Of a stretch of 64,000 bases of DNA, positions 51,664-60,383 are shown one piece after another; within the stretch, counting starts at the first letter, position 1, and each line of letters starts with the position of its first letter. The stretch covers positions 248,001 through 312,000 of the forward strand of contig CAWJNE010000013.1 in the NCBI GenBank assembly GCA_963844175.1, given 5' to 3'. The stretch is from JALZMG01 sp963844175 (GTDB taxonomy: Bacteria; Actinomycetota; Acidimicrobiia; Acidimicrobiales; Ilumatobacteraceae). The translations under genes and the position numbers were made by a program. The notes under the pieces were generated by a model. The model was not told the origin of the DNA and ran no database searches. It saw only the letters and a list, made by a program, of their open reading frames with translations.

Positions 51664-52527
51664 ATGGCCCATGCGTTCGATCCCGGGTACACGAGGCGGT
51701 TCGCCACGTTGTGCCGCAACTACCCCGGCCCGGAGGTGTACCCGCCGGACGACTTCCGGGTGGAGTGGGGCCCGATCTTCCACCGCGGCCGACTGGACGG
51801 CTCGGCGCGTGTGCTCGTGCTCGGCCAGGACGCGGCGACCCACGAGTCGATCGCCCGCCGGGTGCTCGTCGGCGAGGCCGGTCAGCGGGTGCAGGGCTTC
51901 CTGGCCCGGCTCGGCATCGACCGCAGCTACGTGATGGTCAACACGTTCTTGTACAGCGTGTACGGCCAGGGTGGCGGCGAGCGGCACAAGGACAACAAGC
52001 AGATCGCCCGGTACCGCAACAAGTGGCTCGACGCCCTGCTCGTCGACCGCCAGGTCGAAGCCGTCGTCGCGCTCGGACGGCTCGCCGACATCGCCTTCAC
52101 GGCGTGGAAGCAGACACCGCGCGGCGCCGCCACCGACGTGGCCTTCCGGGCGATCACCCACCCGACGTACCCCGAGAGCGCATCCGGCTCGGGGCAGCTG
52201 ACGCGGGCCGAGGCGATGGCCAAGATGCTGACCAACTGGAACGAGGCCCTGCCCGTGCTCGGCGCGGCGATCACCAACCCCGACGTCGCCCGCCCGCTCG
52301 AGCTGTACGGCACCGACCTGCTGCCCACGGATCGGTCGCCGATCCCGGAGGAGGACCTGCCGGCCGGGGTTCCGGCGTGGATGCGCGCCGTCGAGTCGTG
52401 GGCGGTGCGCAAGAACGTCGACGAGGCCGAAGGTCCGTCTGCCACGCCGGCCGAGGTCGCCAACGCCAAGCGGGCCACGATCGTGGTCAAGATCCCCCGC
52501 GCCCACCGCGACTGGCCGCCGATTTGA
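51664..52527 (+). CDS. Uracil-DNA glycosylase family protein
   Basis: A 287-residue protein. ARVLVLGQDAATHESIARRVLVGEAGQRVQGFLARLGI is the UDG-superfamily motif A region (GQD), followed by RSYVMVNTFLYSVYGQGGGERH. AVVALGRLADIAFTAW precedes motif B, AITHPTYPES (H-P-T). Family members excise uracil or related lesions from DNA. The exact subgroup is unclear because the motif A loop (GQDAATHES) differs from the GQDPY or GEAPG types. The C-terminal 90 residues are an extension of unknown role. ATG 51664 follows GGAGGTGACCCG. No FeS-ligand cysteines are present; the only Cys is in LCRNYPG. Confidence 0.85.
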   Translation: MAHAFDPGYTRRFATLCRNYPGPEVYPPDDFRVEWGPIFHRGRLDGSARVLVLGQDAATHESIARRVLVGEAGQRVQGFLARLGIDRSYVMVNTFLYSVYGQGGGERHKDNKQIARYRNKWLDALLVDRQVEAVVALGRLADIAFTAWKQTPRGAATDVAFRAITHPTYPESASGSGQLTRAEAMAKMLTNWNEALPVLGAAITNPDVARPLELYGTDLLPTDRSPIPEEDLPAGVPAWMRAVESWAVRKNVDEAEGPSATPAEVANAKRATIVVKIPRAHRDWPPI

Positions 52528-52640
52528 TCGCCTCGCTCGCTCCGAAGACTCCGCTCCTCGGCGTGGGCCGGGCAAGGCCGGCCTGGGCTGTCACGCTCAC
52601 TGCGTCACGAACGCTCGGGAACTTCCTCCGCTGAAATCGG
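52528..52640 (-). repeat. Inverted, diverged copy of the extragenic repeat
   Basis: Read on the minus strand, this stretch gives CCCGAGCGTTCGTGACGCAG, nearly identical to the start of the repeats at 30948 and 31027. It then has a GTGAGCG run, an AGGCCGGCC block, and GGAGTCTTCGGAGCGAGCGA near 52533-52551, the third copy of the GAGTCTTCG motif. Both repeat words thus occur in one element. It fills most of the 159-nt gap between the uracil-DNA glycosylase and the S41 peptidase, which converge there. Confidence 0.6.
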
Positions 52641-52686
52641 CGCGATTCGTCCGAGTCGACGACCGCTCATGTCTCATCGCACGGGT

Positions 52687-54666
52687 TCAGCGGCGGACGT
52701 GGCGGCGCTGGCGGAGCTGCTCGCCGGCGAAACCCTTCAGCTCGATCGTCGACCAGCCGTCCGGCACGACAACGGTCGTCTCGTCGGCGTCGACCGGCAG
52801 CCAGCCCTGCGGGCGCTCGTCGACGTACGCGTCGAGGCGATCGAGCCCACGCGTGGTCACGACGACCTCGGCATCGCCGACCGCCGTCACGCGCAGCGCC
52901 GTGCTCGGCTGGCCGGCCAGGATCTTGCCGCAGAACGCCAGCAGGTCGCGGTTGTTCTCGACGAAGTCATCGGCGGTCATGGCGTACGTCGTGTGGCCGC
53001 GCACCCCGACGTCCTCGATGACCAGACCGTCGGACCCGCCGGCGCGCGTCGCCCGGCGCACCGAGATGCTGTAGCCGATCCCGTCGGGCAACGTGGCCAG
53101 CTCGTAGCGCGTGCCGAGCAGCGCGTCCTGCACCTGCTCGGGCATCCACACGTTGGCGCCTCCGGCACCCGTCGCCTCGCCCACCGTGACCAGCGTGCCG
53201 AGCCCGTTGTCGAAGAAGCCGGCGGCGAACAGGTCGCCGGCTGAGTACGTGTTCGGGTCGACCACGGCGACGACCGGGCCGCCGTAGACCTGCCCGATGT
53301 CGTTGCACCGGTCGGGCGGCGTGATCGGCACGGCCTGCGAGTAGGGCTCGCCGTTGGCCACCGCCTCCTCGAGGCTCTCCCGCCACGGCTGCAGCTCGAC
53401 GGCGTTCTGCGCCGCTGCCGCCATCGCCCGGGTCAGCGGCGTGGCCAGCAGCGAGAACTTGGTCGGCTCGATCGGGCCGGGACCGGGGCCGAGCAGTTGC
53501 AGGATGCGCTCGGCGGCCCAGATCAGCCCGCCCGGGTTGCCGCGCAGGTCGACGATCAGGCCGTCGTCAGGCAGCTCCCCCAGCAGGCGCGCCACCTCGT
53601 CGACGAAGCCGACGTCGTCGGCGAGGTCGAAGCTCCACAGGCGCAGGTAGCCGAAGTCGCCGTGCGGCGTCGGGACCACCTTGGCCGACACGTTGTCCTG
53701 GAACGCCGTGTCCATCCACTGGCCGGGTTCGACCGCCGCCGCCTCGCTGGGCGATGGCCGGGCGGCCGCCCGCTTGCCGCCGGCGTGGTCGGCGAGCCAC
53801 TGGTCCGGAGCGAACAGCAGCTTCTTCACCCGGCGCGTCGTCTCGGCCGCCGGGTCGAGGGCGTAGGCCATCCAGCCGTCCGATGTCGAGCCGCCGGCCG
53901 TCCTCGCCCGCTTGGGGGTGACGGCCCGCCACGGGATGCGCACCTCCCGCTCGGCGCCCTTCAGATCGAGGTAGCCGATGTCGACCCACCGTTCGTCGGG
54001 TGGCGGGCCGAAGCGCAGCGCCCGCAGCGTCAGCGATTCCACGGCGCGCGCCCGCCGGGCGTCGGCCCGTCCGCCGGTCTCCCGCTCGGCGTGCAACTGC
54101 ACGGCCCGGTCGATCGCCACGGCGTTCCACCAGACCAGCTCGATGCCGGCCTTGAACCGGCGATCGCCGATCAGCGTGGCGTCGGACGCCACCTTGGACA
54201 CGATGTAGTGCACGTCGGGGGGCGCGCCGTGCGCCTCGACGAGGAACGGCAGCATCGCCGCGTGGCCGGCCAAGCTGTCGGGGCCGAGGTAGCGGGTGTG
54301 TGCATCGCGCAGGCTGGTCAGGATGCGCGCCGCCTCGTGGTGGAACGACAGGTCGTCGAGCGTCGACGACCGCTGCGCCAGCAATCGCAGCGCCTGCACG
54401 GGATCGGCGGCGTACATCGCCTTCTTCAGCGGCAGGTGGGTGTAGAGCCCCTCGACCAGCGTGGCGAACGTCGAGACGACGAGGTCGCGCTCCTCCTCGC
54501 TGAGCGAGACCAGCTGGGCCGCCCGCTTCGACCGCCGCCGGCGCGGCCGCGAGGTGGCCGCAGGCGGTTGCCCGGACGGGAAGAAGTCCTCCAGCAGCAC
54601 GCCGGCCTGCGCCGTGCGGATCGCCGCCGCGGCGGTGGCGGGCCGGGCCGTCGAGGCGGAACTCAT
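52687..54666 (-). CDS. S41-family serine peptidase (C-terminal-processing-peptidase type)
   Basis: A 659-residue protein with no signal peptide. An N-terminal Ala-rich, basic segment (residues 1-55) is followed by a helical domain, then the S41 catalytic domain in the second half: DGLIVDLRGNPGGLIWAAERIL near residue 380 and VVAVVDPNTYSAGDLFAAGFFDNGLGTLVTVGEATGAGG, whose TYSAGDLFA holds the nucleophile Ser. A Lys or His general base cannot be picked with confidence. S41 proteins cleave C-terminal tails, but intracellular tricorn-like forms exist. The start overlaps the amidohydrolase stop (ATGA), so the two are coupled. Confidence 0.82.
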   Translation of the reverse strand: MSSASTARPATAAAAIRTAQAGVLLEDFFPSGQPPAATSRPRRRRSKRAAQLVSLSEEERDLVVSTFATLVEGLYTHLPLKKAMYAADPVQALRLLAQRSSTLDDLSFHHEAARILTSLRDAHTRYLGPDSLAGHAAMLPFLVEAHGAPPDVHYIVSKVASDATLIGDRRFKAGIELVWWNAVAIDRAVQLHAERETGGRADARRARAVESLTLRALRFGPPPDERWVDIGYLDLKGAEREVRIPWRAVTPKRARTAGGSTSDGWMAYALDPAAETTRRVKKLLFAPDQWLADHAGGKRAAARPSPSEAAAVEPGQWMDTAFQDNVSAKVVPTPHGDFGYLRLWSFDLADDVGFVDEVARLLGELPDDGLIVDLRGNPGGLIWAAERILQLLGPGPGPIEPTKFSLLATPLTRAMAAAAQNAVELQPWRESLEEAVANGEPYSQAVPITPPDRCNDIGQVYGGPVVAVVDPNTYSAGDLFAAGFFDNGLGTLVTVGEATGAGGANVWMPEQVQDALLGTRYELATLPDGIGYSISVRRATRAGGSDGLVIEDVGVRGHTTYAMTADDFVENNRDLLAFCGKILAGQPSTALRVTAVGDAEVVVTTRGLDRLDAYVDERPQGWLPVDADETTVVVPDGWSTIELKGFAGEQLRQRRHVRR

Positions 54667-56243
54667 CGGCGCAGCAGGGCGGACAGCCCGTCGAGGGCGC
54701 CGTCGTGGAAGCCACGACCGCGCAGGCTGGCCACCCAGCGCCGCCCGTGGTGGAGTGGTTCGATCGCCGGGATGTCAACCGTGACACCGGCCGGGGGCGG
54801 GCCCGCGCTGGCGCCCGGGCCGCCCGGCATGTCGAGGGATACGGCGATGGCCGCCGTCCCCCCCGGGTCGCCGACATCGGGTGGCGTACGCGTCCGCCCG
54901 GCGCGGGCGGCGGCGGCACCGGGTCCCACCGGCGGGGTCGCTGCGGCGTGCTTGCGGACGGCATCGAGTCGACCGAGCAGGTCGCGCCACGACCACGTGC
55001 GGGACGGGTCGTCCGGGCGCACCAACGTCACCCGTCGCGTCACCGGGCCCACCCCGACGGACGTGGTGTGCGCCGCCCCGGCCGCATCCATCAACCGCTT
55101 CGTGCCGTAGCGGGCCTGGCCGGCGACGGTCACGAACAGGACGTCGTCCTCCCGTGCCGTCACCAGGTTGCGCCACACGTCGCGTGTCCGGCGGGCGACG
55201 ACGGCGACGTCGCCGGCGGCACCGGGGACGAGCCGCCCGACGGGCTGCTGCCACGCCGACGCCAGCACGTCGCCCGGCGCCGACGTGATCATCCGCACGA
55301 GCTGGTGGTCGGTGAGCCCCCAGCCGGCCCGGTCACTCCAGATCCGCGCCACCTTGATCTCGCCGAGCAGGTTCTTCGTACCGGATGGTCCCCAGTCCGT
55401 GCCCAGGGCCACGGCGAGCCGCTCATCGAGCGCGGCGGGGACGTCGGTCGTCACGCCGTACAGCCAGAGGTTGGAGAACGGTGACCACACGACCGTGCCG
55501 GCAGGGTGGCCGCGTCTCGCGGGGACGGCGCGACGCCAGCGCTCGAAGTGCGAGCGATCGAGGGCGCAGCAGTGGATCGCCGCCAACCCGGACTGCAGGC
55601 AGCCGGCGCGGGCGAGGTCCTCGAACTCCTCGGTCACCCTGGTCGTCGGCCGACCCTCGGCGCAGTGGTAGACGAACGCCCGGCCACCGTCGAGCGCGCC
55701 GGCCACCTTCGTCAGATCGCTCACGTCGAGCGTCAACGTCGATGCGCGGACCGGGTCGTCGATGGGACCGACGCTCTCGTCCTCGGCCCGCCGCACCAGC
55801 GCGTTCGCCGGGTCGCGGCTGAGGCCGGGCCAGCCCTGCATCGCCGTCGTCCCGCCGGCCAGCGCCCGCACCTGGCCGTAGGCCAGCAGGCACTCCGGGG
55901 CGCGGTCGGCGAGCACCCACGCCGGCCAGGACACCGACGGCTTGTACGTCGGCCGCCCGGGCCAGATGTCGTGGTGCAGGAACGGCTCCTGCTGGCTCGG
56001 CTCCGCCCAGAGCGGGAGGGTGTTGTAGCCGAGGTGGGTGTGCAGATCCACGAACCCGGGATGCACCACGGCGTCGCCGACGTCGATCACCGGCGCCGAC
56101 GCGAAACCCGCCGGACCACGCTGGCGGGCGGGGGTCACGGCCTCGACGTTGCCGTCGTCACCCAGCCACACGCGTCCCTTGAAGGACCGCTCCTCGTCGC
56201 CACGCGCCATCGCCGCGATCGTGCCGGCCACGACGAGCGCCAT
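54663..56243 (-). CDS. Amidohydrolase-superfamily metal-dependent hydrolase
   Basis: A 526-residue TIM-barrel hydrolase. VVHPGFVDLHTHLGYNTLPLWAEP carries the first metal ligands (HxH). VYHCAEGRP and AAIHCCALDR are candidate third and fourth ligand strands. AVALGTDWGPSGTKNLLGEIKVA holds the catalytic Asp. Residues 430-526 are a Pro/Gly/Ala-rich region and a variable tail ending SLRGRGFHDGALDGLSALLRR. Family members hydrolyse amide or amine bonds in rings or chains. The pairing with an S41 peptidase suggests a shared peptide or amide substrate, which is inference. Start ATG 56243 follows a GGAG-poor leader. Confidence 0.8.
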   Translation of the reverse strand: MALVVAGTIAAMARGDEERSFKGRVWLGDDGNVEAVTPARQRGPAGFASAPVIDVGDAVVHPGFVDLHTHLGYNTLPLWAEPSQQEPFLHHDIWPGRPTYKPSVSWPAWVLADRAPECLLAYGQVRALAGGTTAMQGWPGLSRDPANALVRRAEDESVGPIDDPVRASTLTLDVSDLTKVAGALDGGRAFVYHCAEGRPTTRVTEEFEDLARAGCLQSGLAAIHCCALDRSHFERWRRAVPARRGHPAGTVVWSPFSNLWLYGVTTDVPAALDERLAVALGTDWGPSGTKNLLGEIKVARIWSDRAGWGLTDHQLVRMITSAPGDVLASAWQQPVGRLVPGAAGDVAVVARRTRDVWRNLVTAREDDVLFVTVAGQARYGTKRLMDAAGAAHTTSVGVGPVTRRVTLVRPDDPSRTWSWRDLLGRLDAVRKHAAATPPVGPGAAAARAGRTRTPPDVGDPGGTAAIAVSLDMPGGPGASAGPPPAGVTVDIPAIEPLHHGRRWVASLRGRGFHDGALDGLSALLRR

Positions 56244-56311
56244 CGGCGGGGAGGGTAGTTCTGGTCGGCGGCCGTGCCGGTCGAATTGACGCCGCTGGCC
56301 CCGCCGGTCGA

Positions 56312-56575
56312 TCAGTCAGGTCGCGCCGATGGCTGCGCCGAGGGCCTCGACGAAGGCGTCGGGTCGTTCGACGTGCGGGCGAACGTCTCGGCGTCGAGTC
56401 GACACATGGGAGCGGATGCGCCGAGGCCGGGCACGTCCGGCGCGACGACTCGGTGGTGCCGGGCGAGCTGGGCGATCACCGGTGCCCACATCACAGCGCC
56501 GCACTCGATCCCCCCGTGCGGTACGCACCGACCGCCGATCGGCACATCGGACGAACGGACCAAACGCGCCGTCCG
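56312..56575 (-). pseudogene. Alpha/beta-hydrolase remnant
   Basis: On the minus strand this 264-nt stretch encodes PHGGIECGAVMWAPVIAQLARHHRVVAPDVPGLGASAPM and RLDAETFAR, the first third of an epoxide-hydrolase-like alpha/beta hydrolase (oxyanion HG, then the D-x-P-G-x-G-x-S loop). After FAR it drops into a different frame (RPDAFVEALGAAIGAT) and stops. The nucleophile elbow and the rest are missing. There is no start codon that gives a family-like N-terminus. It is the only coding trace in the 453-nt gap between the amidohydrolase and SnoaL genes. I see nothing else in 56244-56311 or 56576-56696 apart from the SnoaL leader. Confidence 0.55.
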
Positions 56576-56696
56576 CGCATCAGTAGAACGACCGAGCCGG
56601 GCAGGCACCGAAATGGATGCTTCGTCCGATGCGCCCGACCAGCCGCGATTCGTACGGTCGTCGTGACGACCACCAACGACTGTTTGGAGCACTGAC

Positions 56697-57098
56697 ATGA
56701 GCAACCACCCCAATGTCGAGACCGTGGAACGGATGACCAAGGCGGTCTTCGACCAGGACCACGACACCTTGGCCAAGATCTTCACCGACGATCTCGTCTT
56801 CCACTTCCGCGGCCCGCACCACATGACCGGCGACCACTCCGGGCTCGGTGGGTTCCTCGGGGTCCTGGGCTCGCTGTTCGACGCCACCGGCGGCGAGATC
56901 CACCTCGAGCAGCAGTTCTGCTTCGGCGCCGACGGGTGGGCGGCGGAGTGGGAGCACGCCACGCTCGGCCGCCCGGGGGACAGCAAGACGCTCGAATCGC
57001 GCAACGCCTTCGTGTACCGCTTCGACGATGATCGCATCGCCGAGATGTGGATGTTCCTCGGCGCCCTCCCCGAGGCCGCCGAAGCCCACTTCGGCTGA
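56697..57098 (+). CDS. SnoaL-like/NTF2-fold protein
   Basis: A 133-residue protein of the NTF2 cone fold: VETVERMTKAVFDQDHDTLAKIFTDDLVFHFRGP, LGGFLGVLGSLFDATGGEIHLEQQFCFGADGWAAEWEHATLGR, and NAFVYRFDDDRIAEMWMFLGALPEAAEAHF. SnoaL-type proteins bind or isomerise small molecules, and limited data exist for this subgroup. ATG 56697 has GGAG 9 nt upstream (TTTGGAGCACTGAC). The LuxR-type gene begins 14 nt after the stop, so the regulator and this protein probably share a transcript. Confidence 0.85.
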   Translation: MSNHPNVETVERMTKAVFDQDHDTLAKIFTDDLVFHFRGPHHMTGDHSGLGGFLGVLGSLFDATGGEIHLEQQFCFGADGWAAEWEHATLGRPGDSKTLESRNAFVYRFDDDRIAEMWMFLGALPEAAEAHFG

Positions 57099-57111
57099 CC
57101 GGCCTGGCACG

Positions 57112-58740
57112 GTGAGCCAGACTGTTCGGCCAGTGCGAGCCATCGAGGAGGGGCGGGCGGCCAGCGACGGGCACCGCTGGGGTGACGCCTGGCGATCGCT
57201 GTCGGGCGTCGCCGTCGAGGACCTCGACGTCGACGATCTGGACCGCCTGGCCACCGCCGCCTACCTCACCGGCCACGGCGAGGAGGGCTTGAGCCACTGG
57301 GTGCGCGCCCACCAGCTGTGCGCCAGTGCGGGCGCGCTGCACCGCGCCGCCCACTTCGGCATCAAGCTCGCCCAGGCGCTCGGCTTCAACGGCGACCTCG
57401 GCCGCTGCCGCGGCTGGGTCGACCGCACGGCCCGCCTCCTCACCTCGGCCGGCATCGACTGCGTCGAGCAGGGCTATCTCGAGTACGGCCTCGGCATGCT
57501 GCGCATCTTCGAGGCCGAGGACATCTCGGGGGCCCACGCCCAGTTCACCCAGGCCGGCAAGATCGGCGCCCGCTTCACGCACCACGAGCTGATCACGCTC
57601 GCCCGCATCGGAGAGGGGCGGATGCTGATCTACCTCGGCGAGATCCCCGAGGGAATGGCCTTGCTCGACGAGGCGGTGGTGTCCATCGAGGCCGGCGAGC
57701 TGTCGCCGCTGGCCACCGGCGACGCCTACTGCACGGTGATCGACGCCTGCGCCGAACTCTTCGACCTCGGCAGGTGCCGCGCCTGGACCGAGGCGCTCTC
57801 CCGCTGGTGCGACACCCAGCAGGAGCTGGTGCTGTACCGCGGCCACTGCTTTCTCCACCGCGCCGAGGTCCTCGGCCTATCGGGGGCGTGGGCGGAGGCG
57901 CTGGTCGAGGCCCGCCGGGCGTGCGAACGGCTGGCCGCTCCGGTCAATCCGATGACGCTCGCCGGCGCCTGTGTCATCGAGGGCGACCTGATGCGGCTGG
58001 TCGGCGACCTCGACGGCGCCGAGTCGGCGTACCAGCGGGCCAGCGAGATCGGCCGCGATCCCCAGCCGGGCCTGGCCTTGCTGCGCGTCTCCCAGGGACG
58101 GCTCGACGCCGCCGACGCCATGATCCGTCGAGCGCTCGGCGAGTCCCAGGACCCGATCGGGCGTGCTCGGCTGCTCGGCGCGTACGTCGAGATCGTGCTC
58201 GCCACGGGCAACACCGGTGACGCCGCTGCCGCCGCCGACGAGTTCCGGGCGACGGCCACCGAGCTCGGGACGCCGTTCCTGCGCGGGCAAGCGGCGCGCG
58301 CTACTGGCGAGGTGCGCCTGGCCCAGGACGACGCACGCTCTGCGCTCGTGGAGCTGCGGCGGGCCTTCAACGAGTTGAACGCCCTCGGTGTGCGTCACGA
58401 CGCGGCACGAACACGGATGCTCATCGCCGCGGCCTGCGACGCCCTCGGCGACCACGACGCCGCCCGGATCGAGTCGGGCGCGGCGCGTTCAGCGCTGGCG
58501 TCGCTCGGCGCGTCCGCCCGCACGACCGAATGGGCAGCCGTCGCACCTGACCGGCTCACCCGGCGGGAGCGCGAGGTCCTGCTGCTCGTCGCCCGCGGCA
58601 AGACGAACCGAGTGATCGCCCACGACCTCGTCGTCAGCGAGAAGACCGTGGCCACCCACGTGAGCCACATCTTCACCAAACTCGGGGTGACATCACGGTC
58701 GGCGGCGACGGCGTACGCGTACGACCACCACCTGGTGTGA
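57112..58740 (+). CDS. LuxR-family transcriptional regulator with TPR-like sensor domain
   Basis: A 542-residue regulator. Residues 1-470 are repeated helical pairs of TPR type (HFGIKLAQALGFNGDLGRCRGWVDRTARLL, GEGRMLIYLGEIPEGMALLDEAVVSIEAG and others). There is no ATPase P-loop, so it is not a LAL/MalT protein. Residues 479-542 are a LuxR/GerE helix-turn-helix: RLTRREREVLLLVARGKTNRVIAHDLVVSEKTVATHVSHIFTKLGVTSRSAA. GTG 57112 is used, with GTG 57133 also possible. It follows the SnoaL gene and may control it or the methyltransferase downstream. Confidence 0.88.
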   Translation: MSQTVRPVRAIEEGRAASDGHRWGDAWRSLSGVAVEDLDVDDLDRLATAAYLTGHGEEGLSHWVRAHQLCASAGALHRAAHFGIKLAQALGFNGDLGRCRGWVDRTARLLTSAGIDCVEQGYLEYGLGMLRIFEAEDISGAHAQFTQAGKIGARFTHHELITLARIGEGRMLIYLGEIPEGMALLDEAVVSIEAGELSPLATGDAYCTVIDACAELFDLGRCRAWTEALSRWCDTQQELVLYRGHCFLHRAEVLGLSGAWAEALVEARRACERLAAPVNPMTLAGACVIEGDLMRLVGDLDGAESAYQRASEIGRDPQPGLALLRVSQGRLDAADAMIRRALGESQDPIGRARLLGAYVEIVLATGNTGDAAAAADEFRATATELGTPFLRGQAARATGEVRLAQDDARSALVELRRAFNELNALGVRHDAARTRMLIAAACDALGDHDAARIESGAARSALASLGASARTTEWAAVAPDRLTRREREVLLLVARGKTNRVIAHDLVVSEKTVATHVSHIFTKLGVTSRSAATAYAYDHHLV

Positions 58741-58831
58741 TCCCGTCCCCGCCATGAGGAACAGTCGAGTTCACGAGATCTCTCGACCGTCTCCATGACC
58801 GCCCGGCCCCAGCCTGCGCACCATCCGCCTC

Positions 58832-59701
58832 GTGGACACCCCGAACCAGACCCTTGACGATGCGACCGACGACTATGCGCTCGGGCGATCGGAGACCGAG
58901 ACGGCGCGGTTGATCCGCCAGCACCAGATCTACGCGCCGATCACCCGCCAGTTCCTCACCGCCGCCGGCATCACGTCCGGGATGAAGGTGCTCGACGTCG
59001 GCAGCGGCGCCGGCGACGTCGCCCTGCTGCTCGCCGACCTCGTGGGCCCGAGCGGACAGGTCGTGGGCGTCGACATGAACGGTGCGATCCTCGACACGGC
59101 GCGCGCTCGGGTGCGGGCGACCGGGTGGAGCAACGTCCGCTTCGTCCAGGGCGACGTCCGCGACCTCGGCCAGCACGACCAGCTCGGGTCCGGCTTCGAC
59201 GCCGTCGTCGGGCGGTGGATCCTGATGTACCTGCCCGATCCGGCCGACTTCATCCGCCGGTGCACGGCGCGCCTGCGGGTGGGCGGCGTCGTCACCTTCA
59301 TCGAGAGCGACCTGCGCAGCGGGGCGCAGACGTTCCCGCCGGCCCCGCTGCACGAGGAGCTGGCGCGCTGGATGACGCCGGAGGTCGATCTCCCCGGTCC
59401 TCAGCCGATGATGGGCCCGCTGCTGTTCTCGACGTTCCTCGCCGCCGGCCTGCCGACGCCCGAGCTGCGACTCGGCGCGCCGCTCGGCGGTGGGCCCGAC
59501 TGGCCGGGCTTCGCCTACCTCGCCGAGAGCGTGCGCAGCCTGCTGCCGTTCATGGAGCAGGTCGGCGTCGTCCCGCCGGGCTCCGTCGAGGTCGACTCCC
59601 TCGAGCACCGCCTGCGCGCCGAGGTCGTGGAGCGTGACGGCATCCAGCAACTGCCGTCGATCATCGGCGCCTGGTCGCGCCGGACGGTCCTGACGGTCTG
59701 A
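58832..59701 (+). CDS. Class I SAM-dependent methyltransferase
   Basis: A 289-residue methyltransferase: GMKVLDVGSGAGDVALLLADLVGPSGQVVGVDMN (motif I and strand 2), VRFVQGDVRDL, FDAVVGRWILMYLPDPADFIRRCTARLRVGGVVTFIESD (post-motif). The C-terminal half (FPPAPLHEELARWM, LFSTFLAAGLPTPELRLGAPLGGGPDW) matches a common actinobacterial methyltransferase of unknown acceptor. GTG 58832 follows a GC-rich leader, and a 91-nt gap separates it from the LuxR gene, enough for its own promoter. Confidence 0.88.
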   Translation: MDTPNQTLDDATDDYALGRSETETARLIRQHQIYAPITRQFLTAAGITSGMKVLDVGSGAGDVALLLADLVGPSGQVVGVDMNGAILDTARARVRATGWSNVRFVQGDVRDLGQHDQLGSGFDAVVGRWILMYLPDPADFIRRCTARLRVGGVVTFIESDLRSGAQTFPPAPLHEELARWMTPEVDLPGPQPMMGPLLFSTFLAAGLPTPELRLGAPLGGGPDWPGFAYLAESVRSLLPFMEQVGVVPPGSVEVDSLEHRLRAEVVERDGIQQLPSIIGAWSRRTVLTV

Positions 59702-59725
59702 CGTCGATCGTCGGGACGGCGCCGC

Positions 59726-60118
59726 TCAGCCCGACGGCCCGACCGGGTGGCCGAGGCATCGCAGCAGCCGCTCGCGGTCGAGCGGGCCGCCGTGCGGCGA
59801 GGTGACGACCCGTCGTACTTCGCTGTCCAGCAGCAGCTGGCTGGGATGGTCGGCATCTCCCGTCGGATGCAGCGACCCGTCGGGGAGCTGGCGGCGCACC
59901 CACTCGGCCAGGTCGGGCCAGCGCGTCTCGACCACGGTCCACAGGGCCAGCGTGTCGGGATCGGCCCGCTCGGGATCGGCGATGCGCGAGACGAAGGCGA
60001 GGTTGTACGCCATCACGAAGCGCTTGGTCGCTCGGGGGTTGCGCTCGAGCAGCGACGCGTACTGGGTCAGCAGGTGCTGCTCGCGCTGCTCCCGGAGCGG
60101 GTCGGCGTGTCGCGGGGA
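59726..60118 (-). pseudogene. C-terminal fragment resembling KAP-family P-loop NTPases
   Basis: Open reading on the minus strand from the DUF2007 stop (TAA 60119-60121) to 59726 encodes about 130 residues: DPLREQREQHLLTQYASLLERNPRATKRFVMAYNL, then TLALWTVVETRWPDLAEWVRRQL, ending CLGHPVGPSG. ERNPRATKRF matches the N-P-R-x-I-K-R-F block at the end of KAP NTPases, which act at membranes and in phage defence. No P-loop, Walker B or start codon with a family-like N-terminus is present. Upstream, in the same frame, lies the complete DUF2007 gene. It is therefore a tail remnant, perhaps left by a deletion. Confidence 0.5.
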
Positions 60119-60349
60119 TTACCCGCCCGCGCCGGTGTCGAGGATGCGACGAGCCTCGTCGCCGTCGACGTGGCGCACCATCACGGCGATGCCGGACTCG
60201 CCGTCCATCGGCACGGCACCGCCTTCGATCTGGTCGTTGAGCGCCGACTCGATGCCCTCGGCGCGCAGCTTGGCCTGCGCCACCTCCGCTTCGCCCTCGG
60301 TGGCGAACGACGCGACGGCGACGGGCGCGGAGTGGTCTTCGCTGCTCAT
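60119..60349 (-). CDS. DUF2007-family protein
   Basis: A 76-residue protein: APVAVASFATEGEAEVAQAKLRAEGIESALNDQIEGGAVPMDGESGIAVMVRHVDGDEARRILD. This is the DUF2007 fold (putative signal-transducing protein), known in many bacteria without a settled role. ATG 60349 is the start. The TAA is followed at once by the KAP remnant in the same frame, so an ancestral junction lies here. The arylamine N-acetyltransferase gene ends 34 nt upstream on the same strand. Confidence 0.85.
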   Translation of the reverse strand: MSSEDHSAPVAVASFATEGEAEVAQAKLRAEGIESALNDQIEGGAVPMDGESGIAVMVRHVDGDEARRILDTGAGG

Positions 60350-60383
60350 CGGCGGGAGTGTACGAATCGAGGCCCGTGGTCGG

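Noticed and set aside
56244..56696. A functional small gene in the gap before the SnoaL gene
   Set aside because: The only coding trace is an incomplete hydrolase that shifts frame and lacks its nucleophile region.
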